A stretch of 64,000 bases of DNA, taken from assembly GCF_000161935.1 (NCBI RefSeq), contig NZ_GG698804.1, positions 1 to 64,000 of the forward strand, read 5' to 3'. Made by a program: the position numbers and the translations under genes. The first letter of the stretch is position 1; each line of letters begins with the position of its first letter. Of this stretch, positions 16,264 to 26,073 are shown piece after piece. The notes under the pieces are model-generated. The model saw only the letters and a program-made list of their open reading frames with translations, was not told the origin of the DNA and made no database searches. Source of the DNA: Limosilactobacillus coleohominis 101-4-CHN (lineage in GTDB: Bacteria; Bacillota; Bacilli; Lactobacillales; Lactobacillaceae).

Positions 16264-16578
16264 CTACATGTATTGCTCAAGCACCTTTTGCAGCTGTTCC
16301 TTCGAGTGGTAACCAATTACCTTATCCACGACTTCACCATCTTTTTTGATCATCAGCGTCGGAATACTCATGATCTGGAATTTTTTGGCGGTATCTGGAT
16401 TTTGATCAACATCTAACTTAAAGAAACTAACTTGATCTGCCATCGTTTCTGATAGATTTTCAACTACTGGTGATTGCATGCGACATGGACCACACCAAGT
16501 TGCCCAAAAATCAATCAAAACCAGGCCTTTTGCAGTATCTTGTTCAAAACTTTGATCCGTTGTTACGTTAACTGCCAT
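16264..16578 (-). CDS. trxA: Thioredoxin
   Basis: 104 residues, a classic thioredoxin. The active site WCGPC lies within DFWATWCGPCRM, the cis-proline is in SIPTLMI and the buried Asp is in LIDFWA. It reduces protein disulfides using electrons from thioredoxin reductase. The frame is open to 16644, but AAGGAGG lies 7 bases before the ATG at 16578, which gives the standard length. mutS2 ends 77 bases upstream; the two are often neighbours in lactobacilli. Confidence 0.98.
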   Translation of the reverse strand: MAVNVTTDQSFEQDTAKGLVLIDFWATWCGPCRMQSPVVENLSETMADQVSFFKLDVDQNPDTAKKFQIMSIPTLMIKKDGEVVDKVIGYHSKEQLQKVLEQYM

Positions 16579-16654
16579 TTGTAATTCCTCCTTAAATCGA
16601 ATTGTTATCTCTATTTTACCAGAAGAAATTGTAAAAACAATCAAAAATACTTAC

Positions 16655-19030
16655 TTATTCAAAGTAAACAATTGTAGCACCATCACCACCATTTGAAGGT
16701 GAAGCATATTCAAATGACTTTACTCGTGGATTACTCCGTAGATATTCCTGAGTTCCTTTGCGAATTGCTCCCGTTCCCTTACCATGAATAATCGTGACGC
16801 TTGGTAAGTTATTCAACAACGCATGATCAATAAAACTAGACAAGTTTGCCATTGCTGGTTCGTATCGTTGACCACGTAAGTCTAACCGTGCAGATGTCCG
16901 TCGAGTTTGAACTGTCCGGACTCGTTTTGGCTTTACAACTTGTTCTTTCTCCGCTTGGGCAAGGACCTTTGAAGAAACCTTTTCTAGATCACGTTCATCA
17001 ATCGCCATTTTGAGAATTCCCAGTTGAACCTCCCATTGATGCTTACCGCGTTTAGCGATTAAAGTGCCGACTTGACCATATGATTTTACTTTAACCGCAT
17101 CACCAATCTTTAAGTTATGTTTCTGCTTAGCTCGTTGTAAAACTTTATTCCGTTTCAAACGCGGATCACGATGCAAAGCATTTAATTGTCCTTGCGCATC
17201 AATTAATTCATTTTCCTTAATTTGAGTTCCCCGCTGAACTTCCATTTGACGTAAGTGGTGAATGATCCGATCTGCCTTCCGTTTCGCATCCGCAACCTGA
17301 TGGTTGGCTTGCATCCGCGCCTTTTCATAAAGATCATCCCGCTGTTCATTGAACCGATTCAATTTTTGTTCTAAATCGGTCGCTTTTTGTTGATTTTCCG
17401 CAACCAATTTGGCTAACCGTTCCTGATTTTCACGTGCCTGTTTTCGTTGCTCAACTAACTCACCAATCATTGCATTCAGTTTCTGGCTATCATCTTTAAC
17501 TAACGACTGCGCATCATTTATCACCGTGGATGCTAATCCCAGTCGTTGCGCAATTGCAATCCCATTCGACTGACCTGGAACTCCCAGCATTAGCCGATAA
17601 GTGGGCTGAAATGTATCCACGTCAAACTCCATGCTAGCATTAATAGTCTGTGGACGTTCAAATCCATATACCTTTAATTCAGGGTAGTGAGTCGTAATCA
17701 CGACTTCACTTCCCACCTGTTGGATTTGGTTAAGGATCGCCATCGCCAATGCGGCCCCTTCTTTCGGGTCAGTACCCGCTCCTAATTCATCCAGTAGAAC
17801 TAAGGACCGCTCCGTGATCTGTTCTAATATTCTTTTGACATTTTCCATATGACCAGAAAAGGTAGAAAGATTTTGCTCCAGTGATTGCTCATCACCAATA
17901 TCCGCAAACACATTATCAAAGATTGTGATTTGACTACCTTCATTTGCCGGTATGAAAAAGCCCGATTGTCCCATTAGCTGAATTAACCCTAAAGTTTTTA
18001 AGGTAATGGTTTTACCACCAGTGTTCGGTCCCGTAATAACGATTGTCCGGTATTGGTCTCCTAATTGGATATCATTAGGCACGACCCGTTGTGGATCAAT
18101 TAACGGATGCCGTGCTTGACGTAGATTAATTAATCCATCGTCATTGATAACGGGCAGCGTCGCGTGCATTTTCGTAGCTAACCGGGCCTTGGCGTTTACG
18201 AAGTCCAGATGACCTAACAGACGTTCATTGTTAGCAATTTCTTTTCGGTAAGGCGCAATTAACGCAGATAACTCAGCCAGTACCCGTCGAACCTCTTGAC
18301 GTTCTTCAATTTGTGCTTGTCGCAGTCGATTGTTAATTTCCACCACGTTCTGCGGTTCAATATAGAGCGTTTGTCCACTGGCACTTTGGTCATGAACAAC
18401 GCCACCAAAGCGACTTCGATAATGAGCTTCAACTGGAATCACATAGCGATCATTGCGCATTGTAATAATCGTGTCACTCAAGTATTTAGCTTCTCGTCCC
18501 CGGGTATACTTTTCCAATGCTTGCCGAATCTCCGTCTCCGTTGTTGCAATTAATTGACGTAATCCATGCAACTTACTCGAAGCTTCATCCTTCACTCGGC
18601 CATCTTCATCAACTGATTTTAATAGGCGTTTCGTTACCTCCGGGATGGTTACTAACTGTTCAACCACCTGATAGAGCCGTCGTAAATCAATCTGATCATC
18701 ACGCAAACGATCGAAGAAATTATTCATCGCTAAAGTCGTCTGTAATACTTTAGCAATTTGTGCCAATTCTGTTCCGTTGAGGCTTGCTTGAACCCGTAGC
18801 CGTTTCAATTGGGGACGAATATTTGCTAATGCCGGCACTGGAATTGGTCCCACAATTCGGTTAATATCCGCTGCATCCGTGGTTTCCTCAACCATAGTTT
18901 GAACAGTCTTCAAATCAGTTTGAGGGACCAGCTGTTCGAGCTCTTCTTGTCCAGCTGCACTTGCCAAAAATGGCACTGCCATGTGTTTTAATCGTTGATA
19001 TTCTAATATTTCTAAAATTTTGTTATTCAT
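16655..19030 (-). CDS. mutS2: MutS2 endonuclease / ribosome-collision factor
   Basis: About 791 residues. The N-terminal core and clamp are followed by the ATPase with Walker A ITGPNTGGKTITLKTLG, Walker B LVLLDELGAGTDPKEG and the signature around the STFSGHMENVKRIL segment. A long coiled coil (about residues 515-620, EQRKQARENQERLAKL) and a C-terminal Smr domain with LDLRGQRYE and IIHGKGTGAIRKG complete it. MutS2 lacks the mismatch-recognition domain; it acts in recombination control and on collided ribosomes. The ATG at 19030 has AGGAG upstream; the longer frame to 19063 overlaps cvpA and is not preferred. Confidence 0.96.
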   Translation of the reverse strand: MNNKILEILEYQRLKHMAVPFLASAAGQEELEQLVPQTDLKTVQTMVEETTDAADINRIVGPIPVPALANIRPQLKRLRVQASLNGTELAQIAKVLQTTLAMNNFFDRLRDDQIDLRRLYQVVEQLVTIPEVTKRLLKSVDEDGRVKDEASSKLHGLRQLIATTETEIRQALEKYTRGREAKYLSDTIITMRNDRYVIPVEAHYRSRFGGVVHDQSASGQTLYIEPQNVVEINNRLRQAQIEERQEVRRVLAELSALIAPYRKEIANNERLLGHLDFVNAKARLATKMHATLPVINDDGLINLRQARHPLIDPQRVVPNDIQLGDQYRTIVITGPNTGGKTITLKTLGLIQLMGQSGFFIPANEGSQITIFDNVFADIGDEQSLEQNLSTFSGHMENVKRILEQITERSLVLLDELGAGTDPKEGAALAMAILNQIQQVGSEVVITTHYPELKVYGFERPQTINASMEFDVDTFQPTYRLMLGVPGQSNGIAIAQRLGLASTVINDAQSLVKDDSQKLNAMIGELVEQRKQARENQERLAKLVAENQQKATDLEQKLNRFNEQRDDLYEKARMQANHQVADAKRKADRIIHHLRQMEVQRGTQIKENELIDAQGQLNALHRDPRLKRNKVLQRAKQKHNLKIGDAVKVKSYGQVGTLIAKRGKHQWEVQLGILKMAIDERDLEKVSSKVLAQAEKEQVVKPKRVRTVQTRRTSARLDLRGQRYEPAMANLSSFIDHALLNNLPSVTIIHGKGTGAIRKGTQEYLRSNPRVKSFEYASPSNGGDGATIVYFE

Positions 19031-19040
19031 AATTACTCTC

Positions 19041-19580
19041 CTACATAAACCAGTGTAGTGCACTTTCCGCTAAAATAGGGGTCTTCAAAATAATCCATTG
19101 TGCAAGTCCAGAATTTGCTAGTTGATTCTGCCACCAAACAGCTGGCCACATTTGAAAAATAATGAGCACCATAAAAATAATCAGATAACCTAAAAGGACA
19201 TCCAGTAAACCGCCAGCCCATCCATTAATAGTTCCTAAGACCGGCACTTTTTTGAGAAAATTAACACGTTTTAATAACCACCGGCTAAAAAAAGTAATGC
19301 CATAAAAAATAATAATAAATGCAATCCCATTATAAAAAAACTGATTGCTGCTGACCGTTAGGACACCTGAAGCTGAGCCACCGGTCGCGGGCACATCCTG
19401 ATTACCAATTGATGGTAAAATACTACTGAGGATCATCCCTAACGACTTCGCCCCCAAACGGGCTACTACCCACCCAATAAAATAGGTGATCGTCGAAATA
19501 ACTAGGGCAATCAGGCCGCGTTTACGACCATTGATCCAACAACCAAGTAATATTAATAAGATGATCAGATTAATAATCAT
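19041..19580 (-). CDS. cvpA: CvpA-family membrane protein
   Basis: 179 residues with four hydrophobic helices: residues 1-20, 25-50, 85-103 and 130-150. The GRKRGLIALVIST segment after the first helix is the family signature. CvpA was named for colicin V production in Escherichia coli; in Firmicutes it is a membrane protein of unclear function that regularly precedes mutS2, as here 10 bases apart. A TGGAAG sequence stands upstream of the ATG. Confidence 0.9.
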   Translation of the reverse strand: MIINLIILLILLGCWINGRKRGLIALVISTITYFIGWVVARLGAKSLGMILSSILPSIGNQDVPATGGSASGVLTVSSNQFFYNGIAFIIIFYGITFFSRWLLKRVNFLKKVPVLGTINGWAGGLLDVLLGYLIIFMVLIIFQMWPAVWWQNQLANSGLAQWIILKTPILAESALHWFM

Positions 19581-19618
19581 ACTTCCACATCCATTTCAAA
19601 CTAAAGGAGTTATCGATA

Positions 19619-20539
19619 ATGACCGAAGTTTTAAAAGTTACTCCCACCAAATTAAACCAGATCGCTAATCATTATACTACTCATACAGCTCATCAAAAAT
19701 TACCAAAGGGAACTAAATTTATGGCTAAACTCCCTGGGGTCACCATTACCGGATACCAGTCTGGCAAAGTCATGTTTCAAGGAAAATTAGCTTCCCAGGA
19801 AGCTTCCCAATGGCAAGCGGCTGCTGTCTCCACAAACGAAGTCTATCCACAAATGAAATCCGCCAACGATTTACCAACCAACTTCAGTCAATTAGCGGTC
19901 CTGGGTTCTGACGAGGTGGGTACCGGAAGCTACTTTGGCCCCTTAACCACCGCAGCCGTTTTTGTTGATCAAGATCACCTAGCTTCCTTGCGTAAGTTGG
20001 GGGTTGAAGATTCCAAAAAGCTTTCCGACCCAACCATTATTAAAATTGCCAAACAAATTATGGCGCAATGTCCTTACCACGTCGTGAATGTGAAACCGCA
20101 AGACTATAACCGGCTAATCCGTAAATATAATCAGGCCCAACTAAAGGCCATTTGCCATAACTTTGTTCTCGGAAAAGTCCTTAACCAAATTGCGCCAGTC
20201 CAACCCGCAGCAATTCTAATCGACCAGTTTGTACAACCGTCTACCTATTTCCGCTATGTTCGTGATCAATCGCCAATCATTGATAAACACGTTTTCTTTA
20301 AAGAAAAGGGAGAAAGCTACCATTTAGCCGTAGCAGCAGCTTCGATTGTGGCACGTTATATTTCGCTCCAAACGATGGACGATTTATCAGCTCGCGCCGG
20401 AATAACCTTACCAATTGGTGCCGGTCTCAAAGTCGATCAAGTTGCAGCTCAACTGCTGAAACAAGGACAGGATCTAAATAATTTTGCTAAGCTTCACTTT
20501 GCCAATACTAAAAAGGCAATCAAGTTGGCTCGTCAATAA
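19619..20539 (+). CDS. rnhC: Ribonuclease HIII
   Basis: 306 residues. An N-terminal TBP-like substrate-binding domain (about 1-95) precedes the catalytic domain, which starts with LGSDEVGTGSYFGPLT containing the first acidic residues and the GTG motif; GVEDSKKLSD and LIDQF follow. It degrades the RNA strand of RNA-DNA hybrids. It is divergent from cvpA with only 38 bases between starts, in the usual rnhC/cvpA/mutS2 arrangement. AAAGGAG precedes the ATG. Confidence 0.96.
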   Translation: MTEVLKVTPTKLNQIANHYTTHTAHQKLPKGTKFMAKLPGVTITGYQSGKVMFQGKLASQEASQWQAAAVSTNEVYPQMKSANDLPTNFSQLAVLGSDEVGTGSYFGPLTTAAVFVDQDHLASLRKLGVEDSKKLSDPTIIKIAKQIMAQCPYHVVNVKPQDYNRLIRKYNQAQLKAICHNFVLGKVLNQIAPVQPAAILIDQFVQPSTYFRYVRDQSPIIDKHVFFKEKGESYHLAVAAASIVARYISLQTMDDLSARAGITLPIGAGLKVDQVAAQLLKQGQDLNNFAKLHFANTKKAIKLARQ

Positions 20540-20569
20540 ACATTTAACCCAAAACGGACCAGATGCAAA

Positions 20570-20615
20570 CGAACTCCAAAGTCAGATTTTTCCGGCTCTG
20601 GAGTTCGCTTTATTT
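20570..20615 (+). terminator. Terminator after rnhC
   Basis: CGAACTCCA (20570-20578) and TGGAGTTCG (20599-20607) pair perfectly and are followed by CTTTATTTT. Confidence 0.75.
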
Positions 20616-20660
20616 TGGAATCATTCATCAGTAACTAACTAAATTTGATTCATTTCATTA

Positions 20661-20966
20661 TTAAACATTGAAGTTACCATCATCATCAATAAACGTGTTG
20701 ATAACTTCTTGAACCATTTCCCATTCCTGATCACTCTCAATGGGTAGTAATTGAACTTCATCATCTTCATCCTCTGTCGGACGCATTTCGAACGCTTGAA
20801 CATTTACTTCTTCAGCATTTTCTTGATCGACTGGGTAAAGACAAATGTACCATTTATCAGAATGATCAGCTTGGAAACGTAACGCTTCCTTATATAACTC
20901 CTCATTCCCCTTTTCATCGATCAGAGTAAAGGTTTCACCACGATCTTCTGGTTGAATTCTTGCCAT
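20661..20966 (-). CDS. DUF1292 protein (YrzB-like)
   Basis: 101 residues, very acidic, with the DUF1292 pattern FTLIDEKGNEELYKEALRF, YICLYPVD and a C-terminal acidic stretch ending in IDDDGNFNV. It is the last gene of the ireB-ruvX-DUF1292 cluster, conserved in Firmicutes downstream of alaS. Function unknown. The spacing to ruvX is 9 bases, so it is cotranscribed. Confidence 0.93.
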   Translation of the reverse strand: MARIQPEDRGETFTLIDEKGNEELYKEALRFQADHSDKWYICLYPVDQENAEEVNVQAFEMRPTEDEDDEVQLLPIESDQEWEMVQEVINTFIDDDGNFNV

Positions 20967-20975
20967 CTTGTTACC

Positions 20976-21416
20976 TCACAATTCTTGAACTAGTTTACCG
21001 TGCCGGTCCAAATAATTTTGCAGGATCAAACTCGCTGCTAATTCATCAATTACCTTTTTTTGCTTGCGTCGTGACACATCGGCCTCTTCCACTAACATCC
21101 GGTGTGCTTGAACAGTAGTCAGCCGTTCATCTTGAAAATCAATTGGTAATTTGGGGAACCGTTGCCGTAGCAATTCGCCATAATGACGTGATGCTTCAAC
21201 ACGTGGTCCTTCAGTATTATTCATGTTTTTAGGTAAGCCCAATACAAAGCCTGCTACTTGACGAGCTTGGACTAGTTCAGCAATCCGGTCAATTCCAAAA
21301 ATTTCATTTTCTTCATCAATCGGAATAATCTCCACTGCTTGAGCAGTCCATCCTAAGGGATCGCTTTCAGCCACCCCAACTGTTTTTGAACCAACATCTA
21401 ACCCTAATAGCCGCAT
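20976..21416 (-). CDS. ruvX: RuvX/YqgF Holliday-junction resolvase-like nuclease
   Basis: 146 residues, RNase H fold: [19 protein letters not shown] at the start (first catalytic Asp), [24 protein letters not shown] (second acidic residue) and a C-terminal helix [17 protein letters not shown] (third). The family is involved in 16S rRNA maturation and proposed as a Holliday-junction resolvase. The ATG overlaps the ireB stop as TAATG, so it is coupled to ireB. Confidence 0.96.
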   Translation of the reverse strand: MRLLGLDVGSKTVGVAESDPLGWTAQAVEIIPIDEENEIFGIDRIAELVQARQVAGFVLGLPKNMNNTEGPRVEASRHYGELLRQRFPKLPIDFQDERLTTVQAHRMLVEEADVSRRKQKKVIDELAASLILQNYLDRHGKLVQEL

Positions 21417-21679
21417 TACTTTTGTGCCTCATTACTAGTTAGATATGAACGCACCAGTTCTTCAATAATCTCATCCCGTTCGTGTTCACGAATTAGGTTC
21501 CGAGCATTATTCAGCCGTGGAATGTAAGCAGGATCTCCTGATAAAAGGTACCCAACAATTTGATTGATGGGATTATAGCCCTTTTCTTCAAGTGCATTGT
21601 AAACCGTCTTTAATGTTTCCTTAACGTTCTTTTCGTGTTGTTCATCAAAGTTAAAGAACATCGTTTCATCATTTGCCAT
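21416..21679 (-). CDS. ireB: IreB-family regulatory phosphoprotein
   Basis: 87 residues, the standard IreB (DUF965/YrzL) length. It contains the [24 protein letters not shown] region, with the threonines that the PASTA kinase IreK phosphorylates in Enterococcus, and [19 protein letters not shown]. In enterococci IreB restrains cephalosporin resistance and links to cell-wall control. First gene of the three-gene cluster, between the alaS terminator and ruvX. Confidence 0.94.
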   Translation of the reverse strand: MANDETMFFNFDEQHEKNVKETLKTVYNALEEKGYNPINQIVGYLLSGDPAYIPRLNNARNLIREHERDEIIEELVRSYLTSNEAQK

Positions 21680-21736
21680 TCGGGTAACCTCCCCTTTTTA
21701 TTCTAATGTTCAAATTATACCATATCTAAATTATAA

Positions 21737-21770
21737 AAGGGACGTGGTCATTAATTCATCCCCGTCCCTG
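21737..21770 (-). terminator. Terminator after alaS
   Basis: AAGGGACG (21737-21744) pairs with CGTCCCT (21763-21769) and is followed on the minus strand by TTTTATAAT. Confidence 0.7.
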
Positions 21771-21776
21771 ATTCAA

Positions 21777-24428
21777 TTATTGATTTAAATAGTCGTTAGC
21801 TTGTTGCAAAGCTTGTTTGATACCAGCAGGATTTTTCCCACCTGCTTGTGCTAAGGTTGGTCGGCCACCGCCACCACCGTTAATGGCAGGAGCAATCGCC
21901 TTAATCAAATCGCCTGCTTTAACTTTTTTAGCCTTCGTATCGCTAACTGCAACCAATAAGTTAGCCTTGTCACCATTGGCCGTTGCTAACACCAAGAAAT
22001 CAGATTGGCCCTTAGCTCGCCATTGGTCGGCTAATTGTCGTAATTGTCCCATCCCAGCAACATTCAATTCTGCTGCAATCAATCGACCCTGCTTGGTGTC
22101 TTGAACATCATCAAACACTTGTGATGCCTGTTGAGCAGCAATCTTTGCTTGGAGGTTGGCGTTATCTTTTTCCAAATCCTTTAACTGCGTCTGCAGTTCT
22201 TGAACCCGATGAGGAACTTCCTTTTCTTGGCTAACCTTTAATTCATTAGCGACTGTATCTAAAAGATCAGTTCGTTCTTGCATAAATTTAAAGGCATCAC
22301 TACCAGTAACGGCTTCAATCCGTCGAATTCCCGCACCAACCCCAGCTTCTGAAACAATCTTGAACAGTCCTAATTCATTCGTATTTTGAACATGATCACC
22401 ACCACAAAATTCGGTGTTGTAGTCGCCAATCTTGACTACCCGGACCTTATCACCATACTTGTCAGAGAAGAGGGCAATAGCACCCATTTCCTTAGCTGAG
22501 TCAATATCGGTTTCCACCGTGGTGACTGGAATTTCCTTCCAGATTTGATCATTTACCATTTTTTCAACTGCTTTTAAATCTTCAGCAGTGACCTGTCCAA
22601 AGTGGTTAAAATCAAACCGTAAGTAATGCTCTTCAACAAGTGAACCTGCTTGTTGCGTATGACCACCTAGAACGTTCCGTAACGCCTGATCTAAGAGGTG
22701 GGTTGCCGTATGGTTCTTTTCAATCTTAAGGTGACGAATCCGATCAACAACTAAACGGTACTTAGCCCCCAGTTTAATTGGTGCGGTCAGCTTAACCCGG
22801 TGAAGATTCTGCTGGTGAGGAGCATGTTGGACGTCTACAACTCGGCCCACTTGATGACCATAATTGTCAATAATGTCACCAGTATCGGCCACTTGGCCAC
22901 CCATTTCAGCATAGAATGGCGTTACATCAAAAATCACTTCAATATCATCCGCTTGGGGGTCAGCTTCTTGGACGTGCTGACCATCCGCAGTTAGACCAAT
23001 GATCTTAGCATTCTCGACACTCAATTGGTGATAACCAACGTATTTGCTTGGTTCCGTAAAATCAGTCCAAACATCTGTCTGCACACCCATTCCGTTATCA
23101 ATATCACGAGCATTTCTGGCCCGATTTTGTTGTTCAGTCATGGCAGCTTCAAATCCTGATTGATCAACAGTTAACCCTTCATCACTGGCATATTCTTTGG
23201 TCAATTCAATTGGGAAGCCATAAGTATCATATAATTTAAAGGCCGTCTTCCCGTCAATTTCATTCGTGCCATTTTGCTTGGCATCATCAATGACGTTATT
23301 TAGCAGATTTAACCCACCGTTCAACGTTGTACTAAACCGTTCTTCCTCTGACTTAATTACGGAGGCGATGTAGTCAGCATTCTCTAACACATCTGGATAG
23401 TAATCCTTCATAATCTCGCCCACTGTTGGTACCATCTTGGCCAAGAATGGTTCGTCAATTCCGAGCTTTTTACCAGTAACTACTGCTCGCCGCAGTAAAC
23501 GCCGAATAACGTATCCACGACCCATGTTGGATGGTAAGGCACCATCACCGATCGCAAAAGTAATTGTCCGAATATGATCGGCGATAATCTTAAATTGGAC
23601 ATCATCGGCAGCATTTTGTCCATACTGCTTATTTTGGCTAAACGTCTCCGTCTGCTTAATCAATGGCATAAAGAGGTCCGTTTCAAAATTAGTTGGGGCA
23701 TTTTCAAAAATTGAAACTACCCGTTCCAAACCCATCCCCGTATCAATGTTCTTATGTGGTAGTGGTTCATAAGTATCCTCAGGAGTATGGTTGAATTGAC
23801 TGAAAACAATGTTCCAAATCTCTAAGTAACGTTCATTTTCGCCACCGGGATAATTTTCTGGATCATCTTCAGCAACATTGTTCATTTCCTGACCACGGTC
23901 ATAGAAGATTTCAGTATCCGGGCCAGAAGGACCCTGACCAATATCCCAGAAATTATCCTTATTCTGAATCAGATGATTTTCTGGCACTCCGGCTGCCCGC
24001 CAGTAATTGTAAGCATCATGATCCTTTGGGTAGTAAGTAACGTATAGCTTTTCTGGATCAAAACCAAACCATTCATCACTGGTTAATAATTCCCAGGCCC
24101 ATGGAATAACTTCTTTCTTGAAGTAATCACCTACGGAAAAGTTGCCAAGCATTTCAAACATTGTGTGGTGACGGGCTGTTTTACCAACATTTTCAATATC
24201 ATTGGTTCGAATACTCTTTTGCGAACTGGTCATTCGTGGGTTGTCCGGTACCACTTTACCATCAAAGTACTTTTTCATTGTGGCCACACCAGAGTTAATC
24301 CACAATAGAGTCGGGTCATCAACCGGCACTAATGAGCGACTTGGCATTTCCTTATGACCATGCTGGATAAAGAAGTCTAGATACATCCGTCGCACTTGCG
24401 CACTATTTAATTTCTTCAGCTTTTTCAT
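21777..24428 (-). CDS. alaS: Alanyl-tRNA synthetase
   Basis: About 883 residues, full length. The class II catalytic domain begins FFIQHGHKEMPSRSLVP, with DPTLLWINSGVA and FEMLGNFSVGDYFK; the tRNA-recognition and editing domain has the zinc/editing motif HTATHLLDQALR and the CGGDHV box; the C-terminal part has a coiled coil and the GGGGGRPTLAQAGGK glycine-rich end. It charges tRNA-Ala. The frame extends to 24458, but the ATG at 24428 follows GGAGG and starts the canonical KKLNSAQVRRMYLDFF. Expression is set by the T-box leader upstream. Confidence 0.98.
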   Translation of the reverse strand: MKKLKKLNSAQVRRMYLDFFIQHGHKEMPSRSLVPVDDPTLLWINSGVATMKKYFDGKVVPDNPRMTSSQKSIRTNDIENVGKTARHHTMFEMLGNFSVGDYFKKEVIPWAWELLTSDEWFGFDPEKLYVTYYPKDHDAYNYWRAAGVPENHLIQNKDNFWDIGQGPSGPDTEIFYDRGQEMNNVAEDDPENYPGGENERYLEIWNIVFSQFNHTPEDTYEPLPHKNIDTGMGLERVVSIFENAPTNFETDLFMPLIKQTETFSQNKQYGQNAADDVQFKIIADHIRTITFAIGDGALPSNMGRGYVIRRLLRRAVVTGKKLGIDEPFLAKMVPTVGEIMKDYYPDVLENADYIASVIKSEEERFSTTLNGGLNLLNNVIDDAKQNGTNEIDGKTAFKLYDTYGFPIELTKEYASDEGLTVDQSGFEAAMTEQQNRARNARDIDNGMGVQTDVWTDFTEPSKYVGYHQLSVENAKIIGLTADGQHVQEADPQADDIEVIFDVTPFYAEMGGQVADTGDIIDNYGHQVGRVVDVQHAPHQQNLHRVKLTAPIKLGAKYRLVVDRIRHLKIEKNHTATHLLDQALRNVLGGHTQQAGSLVEEHYLRFDFNHFGQVTAEDLKAVEKMVNDQIWKEIPVTTVETDIDSAKEMGAIALFSDKYGDKVRVVKIGDYNTEFCGGDHVQNTNELGLFKIVSEAGVGAGIRRIEAVTGSDAFKFMQERTDLLDTVANELKVSQEKEVPHRVQELQTQLKDLEKDNANLQAKIAAQQASQVFDDVQDTKQGRLIAAELNVAGMGQLRQLADQWRAKGQSDFLVLATANGDKANLLVAVSDTKAKKVKAGDLIKAIAPAINGGGGGRPTLAQAGGKNPAGIKQALQQANDYLNQ

Positions 24429-24439
24429 TTGTCTCTCTT

Positions 24440-24650
24440 CCTCCAAAAGAAAAACCATCCCTGCATACAGAGACGCCGAAAGCGCGGTACCACTCTGTTT
24501 GCAACGATGGATCGTTAACCTCTTTTGATTCCCAAGCGGGATTTATTCACTTATCTTACTGGGGAGCAATAAACAATCTTCAGAATCCCTTTCACCAACC
24601 AGGATCTCTCTAAGCATTCCAATCATCTACCATGTCCCAGACGGATTTTA
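24440..24650 (-). promoter_or_regulatory. T-box riboswitch of alaS
   Basis: The conserved T-box AGAGTGGTACCGCG is on the minus strand at 24483-24496, just before a terminator (CCATC...GATGG plus CAGAG...CTCTG arms) ending in TTTTTC at about 24450. An AGAGAG and a GGTTGGTGAAAG motif upstream mark stem I. A GCT codon (24565-24567, AGC on the plus strand) at the expected specifier site fits alanine. Uncharged tRNA-Ala would stabilise the antiterminator and turn alaS on. Confidence 0.92.
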
Positions 24651-24678
24651 TTATAACTTTCTCAATGCATAAAATCAA
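24650..24678 (-). promoter_or_regulatory. Promoter of alaS
   Basis: -35 TTGATT (24673-24678) and a perfect -10 TATAAT (24650-24655), 17 bases apart on the minus strand, directly before the T-box leader and overlapping the helicase stop codon. Confidence 0.75.
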
Positions 24679-26063
24679 CGGCCTAATGACTGCTTTTTCC
24701 TTTCGGCCCGGTGCTGACGTTGACGCGCCCGCTTGGCCTTTCGAATTTTATGACGTTGCTCTTGCTTTGCCTGTTGTCGTGCCTCTTCTTTAATTTTATT
24801 TCGAATCCGCTTTTTATAACCAGGCTTAACCTTCTTCTTGGTTTTTTTGACAAACCCCTTCATCGTCGGATCAAGGGCCTTCTTACGACGTTTATAACCG
24901 CGTCGTCGATTTCGATCATAGGTGGTTTTGACTCGGCCATTGCTGAGTACCTTCGGAATGAACTTAATTCCCCGTTCTTCTAACTTGGCAATTAAATCAT
25001 CTTCATAAGGTGCATACAGTGTAATTGCCGTCCCATGAAGGTTGCCCCGGCCGGTTCGGCCGACCCGGTGAATAAAATATTCTAAATCGCTTGGAATATC
25101 ATCATTGATCACTAGCGAGACACCCTCAATGTCAATTCCGCGAGCTGCTAGATCAGTGGCCACCACATATTGAAAGTCTAAGTTACGGACTTGGCGCATC
25201 ATCTTTTTACGTTCCCGTGGTTCGAGTCCCCCGTGAATAAGCGCTACTTTCAGGCCCTGTTCTGTTAGGTAATGATAAATCTCCGTTGCCCGTTCCCGAG
25301 TATTGGCGAATACTAATGCCAAGAAAGGTTCACCCATCGTCAGTAATTCGTAAATCAGTGAATTTTTATCACGACCCTTAGTAGACATTAACCAGTTTTC
25401 CACATTCGGATTAATCACCGTTTCGGTGGGAATCTCTTCCACTACTGGGTTCTCCAAATACTTCTTTAAAAATGGACGTAAGCCAACTGGAATGGTAGCG
25501 GAAAAGACCATCATTTGTAGTTTTTCTGGAAAGTGCCCAGCAATCTGGTCCACCTGTTCCAAGAAGCCCATATCCAGAGTCATATCAGCTTCATCAATCA
25601 CAAATTGCGTTGCTAAATGAATGTCTAGCGCTCCTGAATTAATCAAGTCTAAAATTCTTCCTGGTGTTCCAATGACCAATTGGGGTTGTTTCCGCTTTAA
25701 TTGTTCAATTTGATGTTCTTTATCCGTCCCACCAACGTAATTATGAATCGTCAATGGTTCTGGAGCAAACTTGTTTAACTGTTTGGCAGCATTATAAGTT
25801 TGAGTAGCCAATTCACGGCTCGGCGCAGTCACAACCGCCTGTACCCTTTGTTCATTCACGTCCATCATTGAAAAAATGGGCAGTAAAAACGCATGTGTTT
25901 TACCTGAACCAGTTTGCGATTGGCCAACGACATTTTCACCCTTTAACACTTCCGGAATCACTCGTTCTTGAACTGGAGTTGGCTGAACAAAATTAATGGA
26001 CTTTGACTTTAACGCAGTCAGCAGCCAAGGTTTTAATTTAAAATCAGCAAACGTTGTTGTCAT
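24675..26063 (-). CDS. DEAD-box ATP-dependent RNA helicase (CshB-like)
   Basis: 462 residues. All helicase motifs are present: Q motif with FVQPTPVQERVIP, motif I SQTGSGKTHAF, Ia PSRELATQ, II VIDEADM (a DEAD variant), III FSATIP, IV-V with ATDLAARGID and VI HRVGRTGRG. The tail from about residue 375 is extremely Lys/Arg-rich (RNRRRGYKRRKKAL), which suits RNA or ribosome binding. Gene context beside the DHH phosphoesterase resembles that of CshB-type helicases. It starts 10 bases downstream of that gene. Confidence 0.95.
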   Translation of the reverse strand: MTTTFADFKLKPWLLTALKSKSINFVQPTPVQERVIPEVLKGENVVGQSQTGSGKTHAFLLPIFSMMDVNEQRVQAVVTAPSRELATQTYNAAKQLNKFAPEPLTIHNYVGGTDKEHQIEQLKRKQPQLVIGTPGRILDLINSGALDIHLATQFVIDEADMTLDMGFLEQVDQIAGHFPEKLQMMVFSATIPVGLRPFLKKYLENPVVEEIPTETVINPNVENWLMSTKGRDKNSLIYELLTMGEPFLALVFANTRERATEIYHYLTEQGLKVALIHGGLEPRERKKMMRQVRNLDFQYVVATDLAARGIDIEGVSLVINDDIPSDLEYFIHRVGRTGRGNLHGTAITLYAPYEDDLIAKLEERGIKFIPKVLSNGRVKTTYDRNRRRGYKRRKKALDPTMKGFVKKTKKKVKPGYKKRIRNKIKEEARQQAKQEQRHKIRKAKRARQRQHRAERKKQSLGR

Positions 26064-26073
26064 AATATCCTCA

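Noticed and set aside
19031-19063. Earlier start for mutS2 overlapping cvpA
   Set aside because: The ATG at 19030 has a clear AGGAG and begins the family's conserved N-terminus.
24708-24935. Lys/Arg-rich tail of the DEAD-box helicase as a sign of frameshift or fusion
   Set aside because: Basic tails are common in this helicase class, and the frame is continuous with the helicase core.
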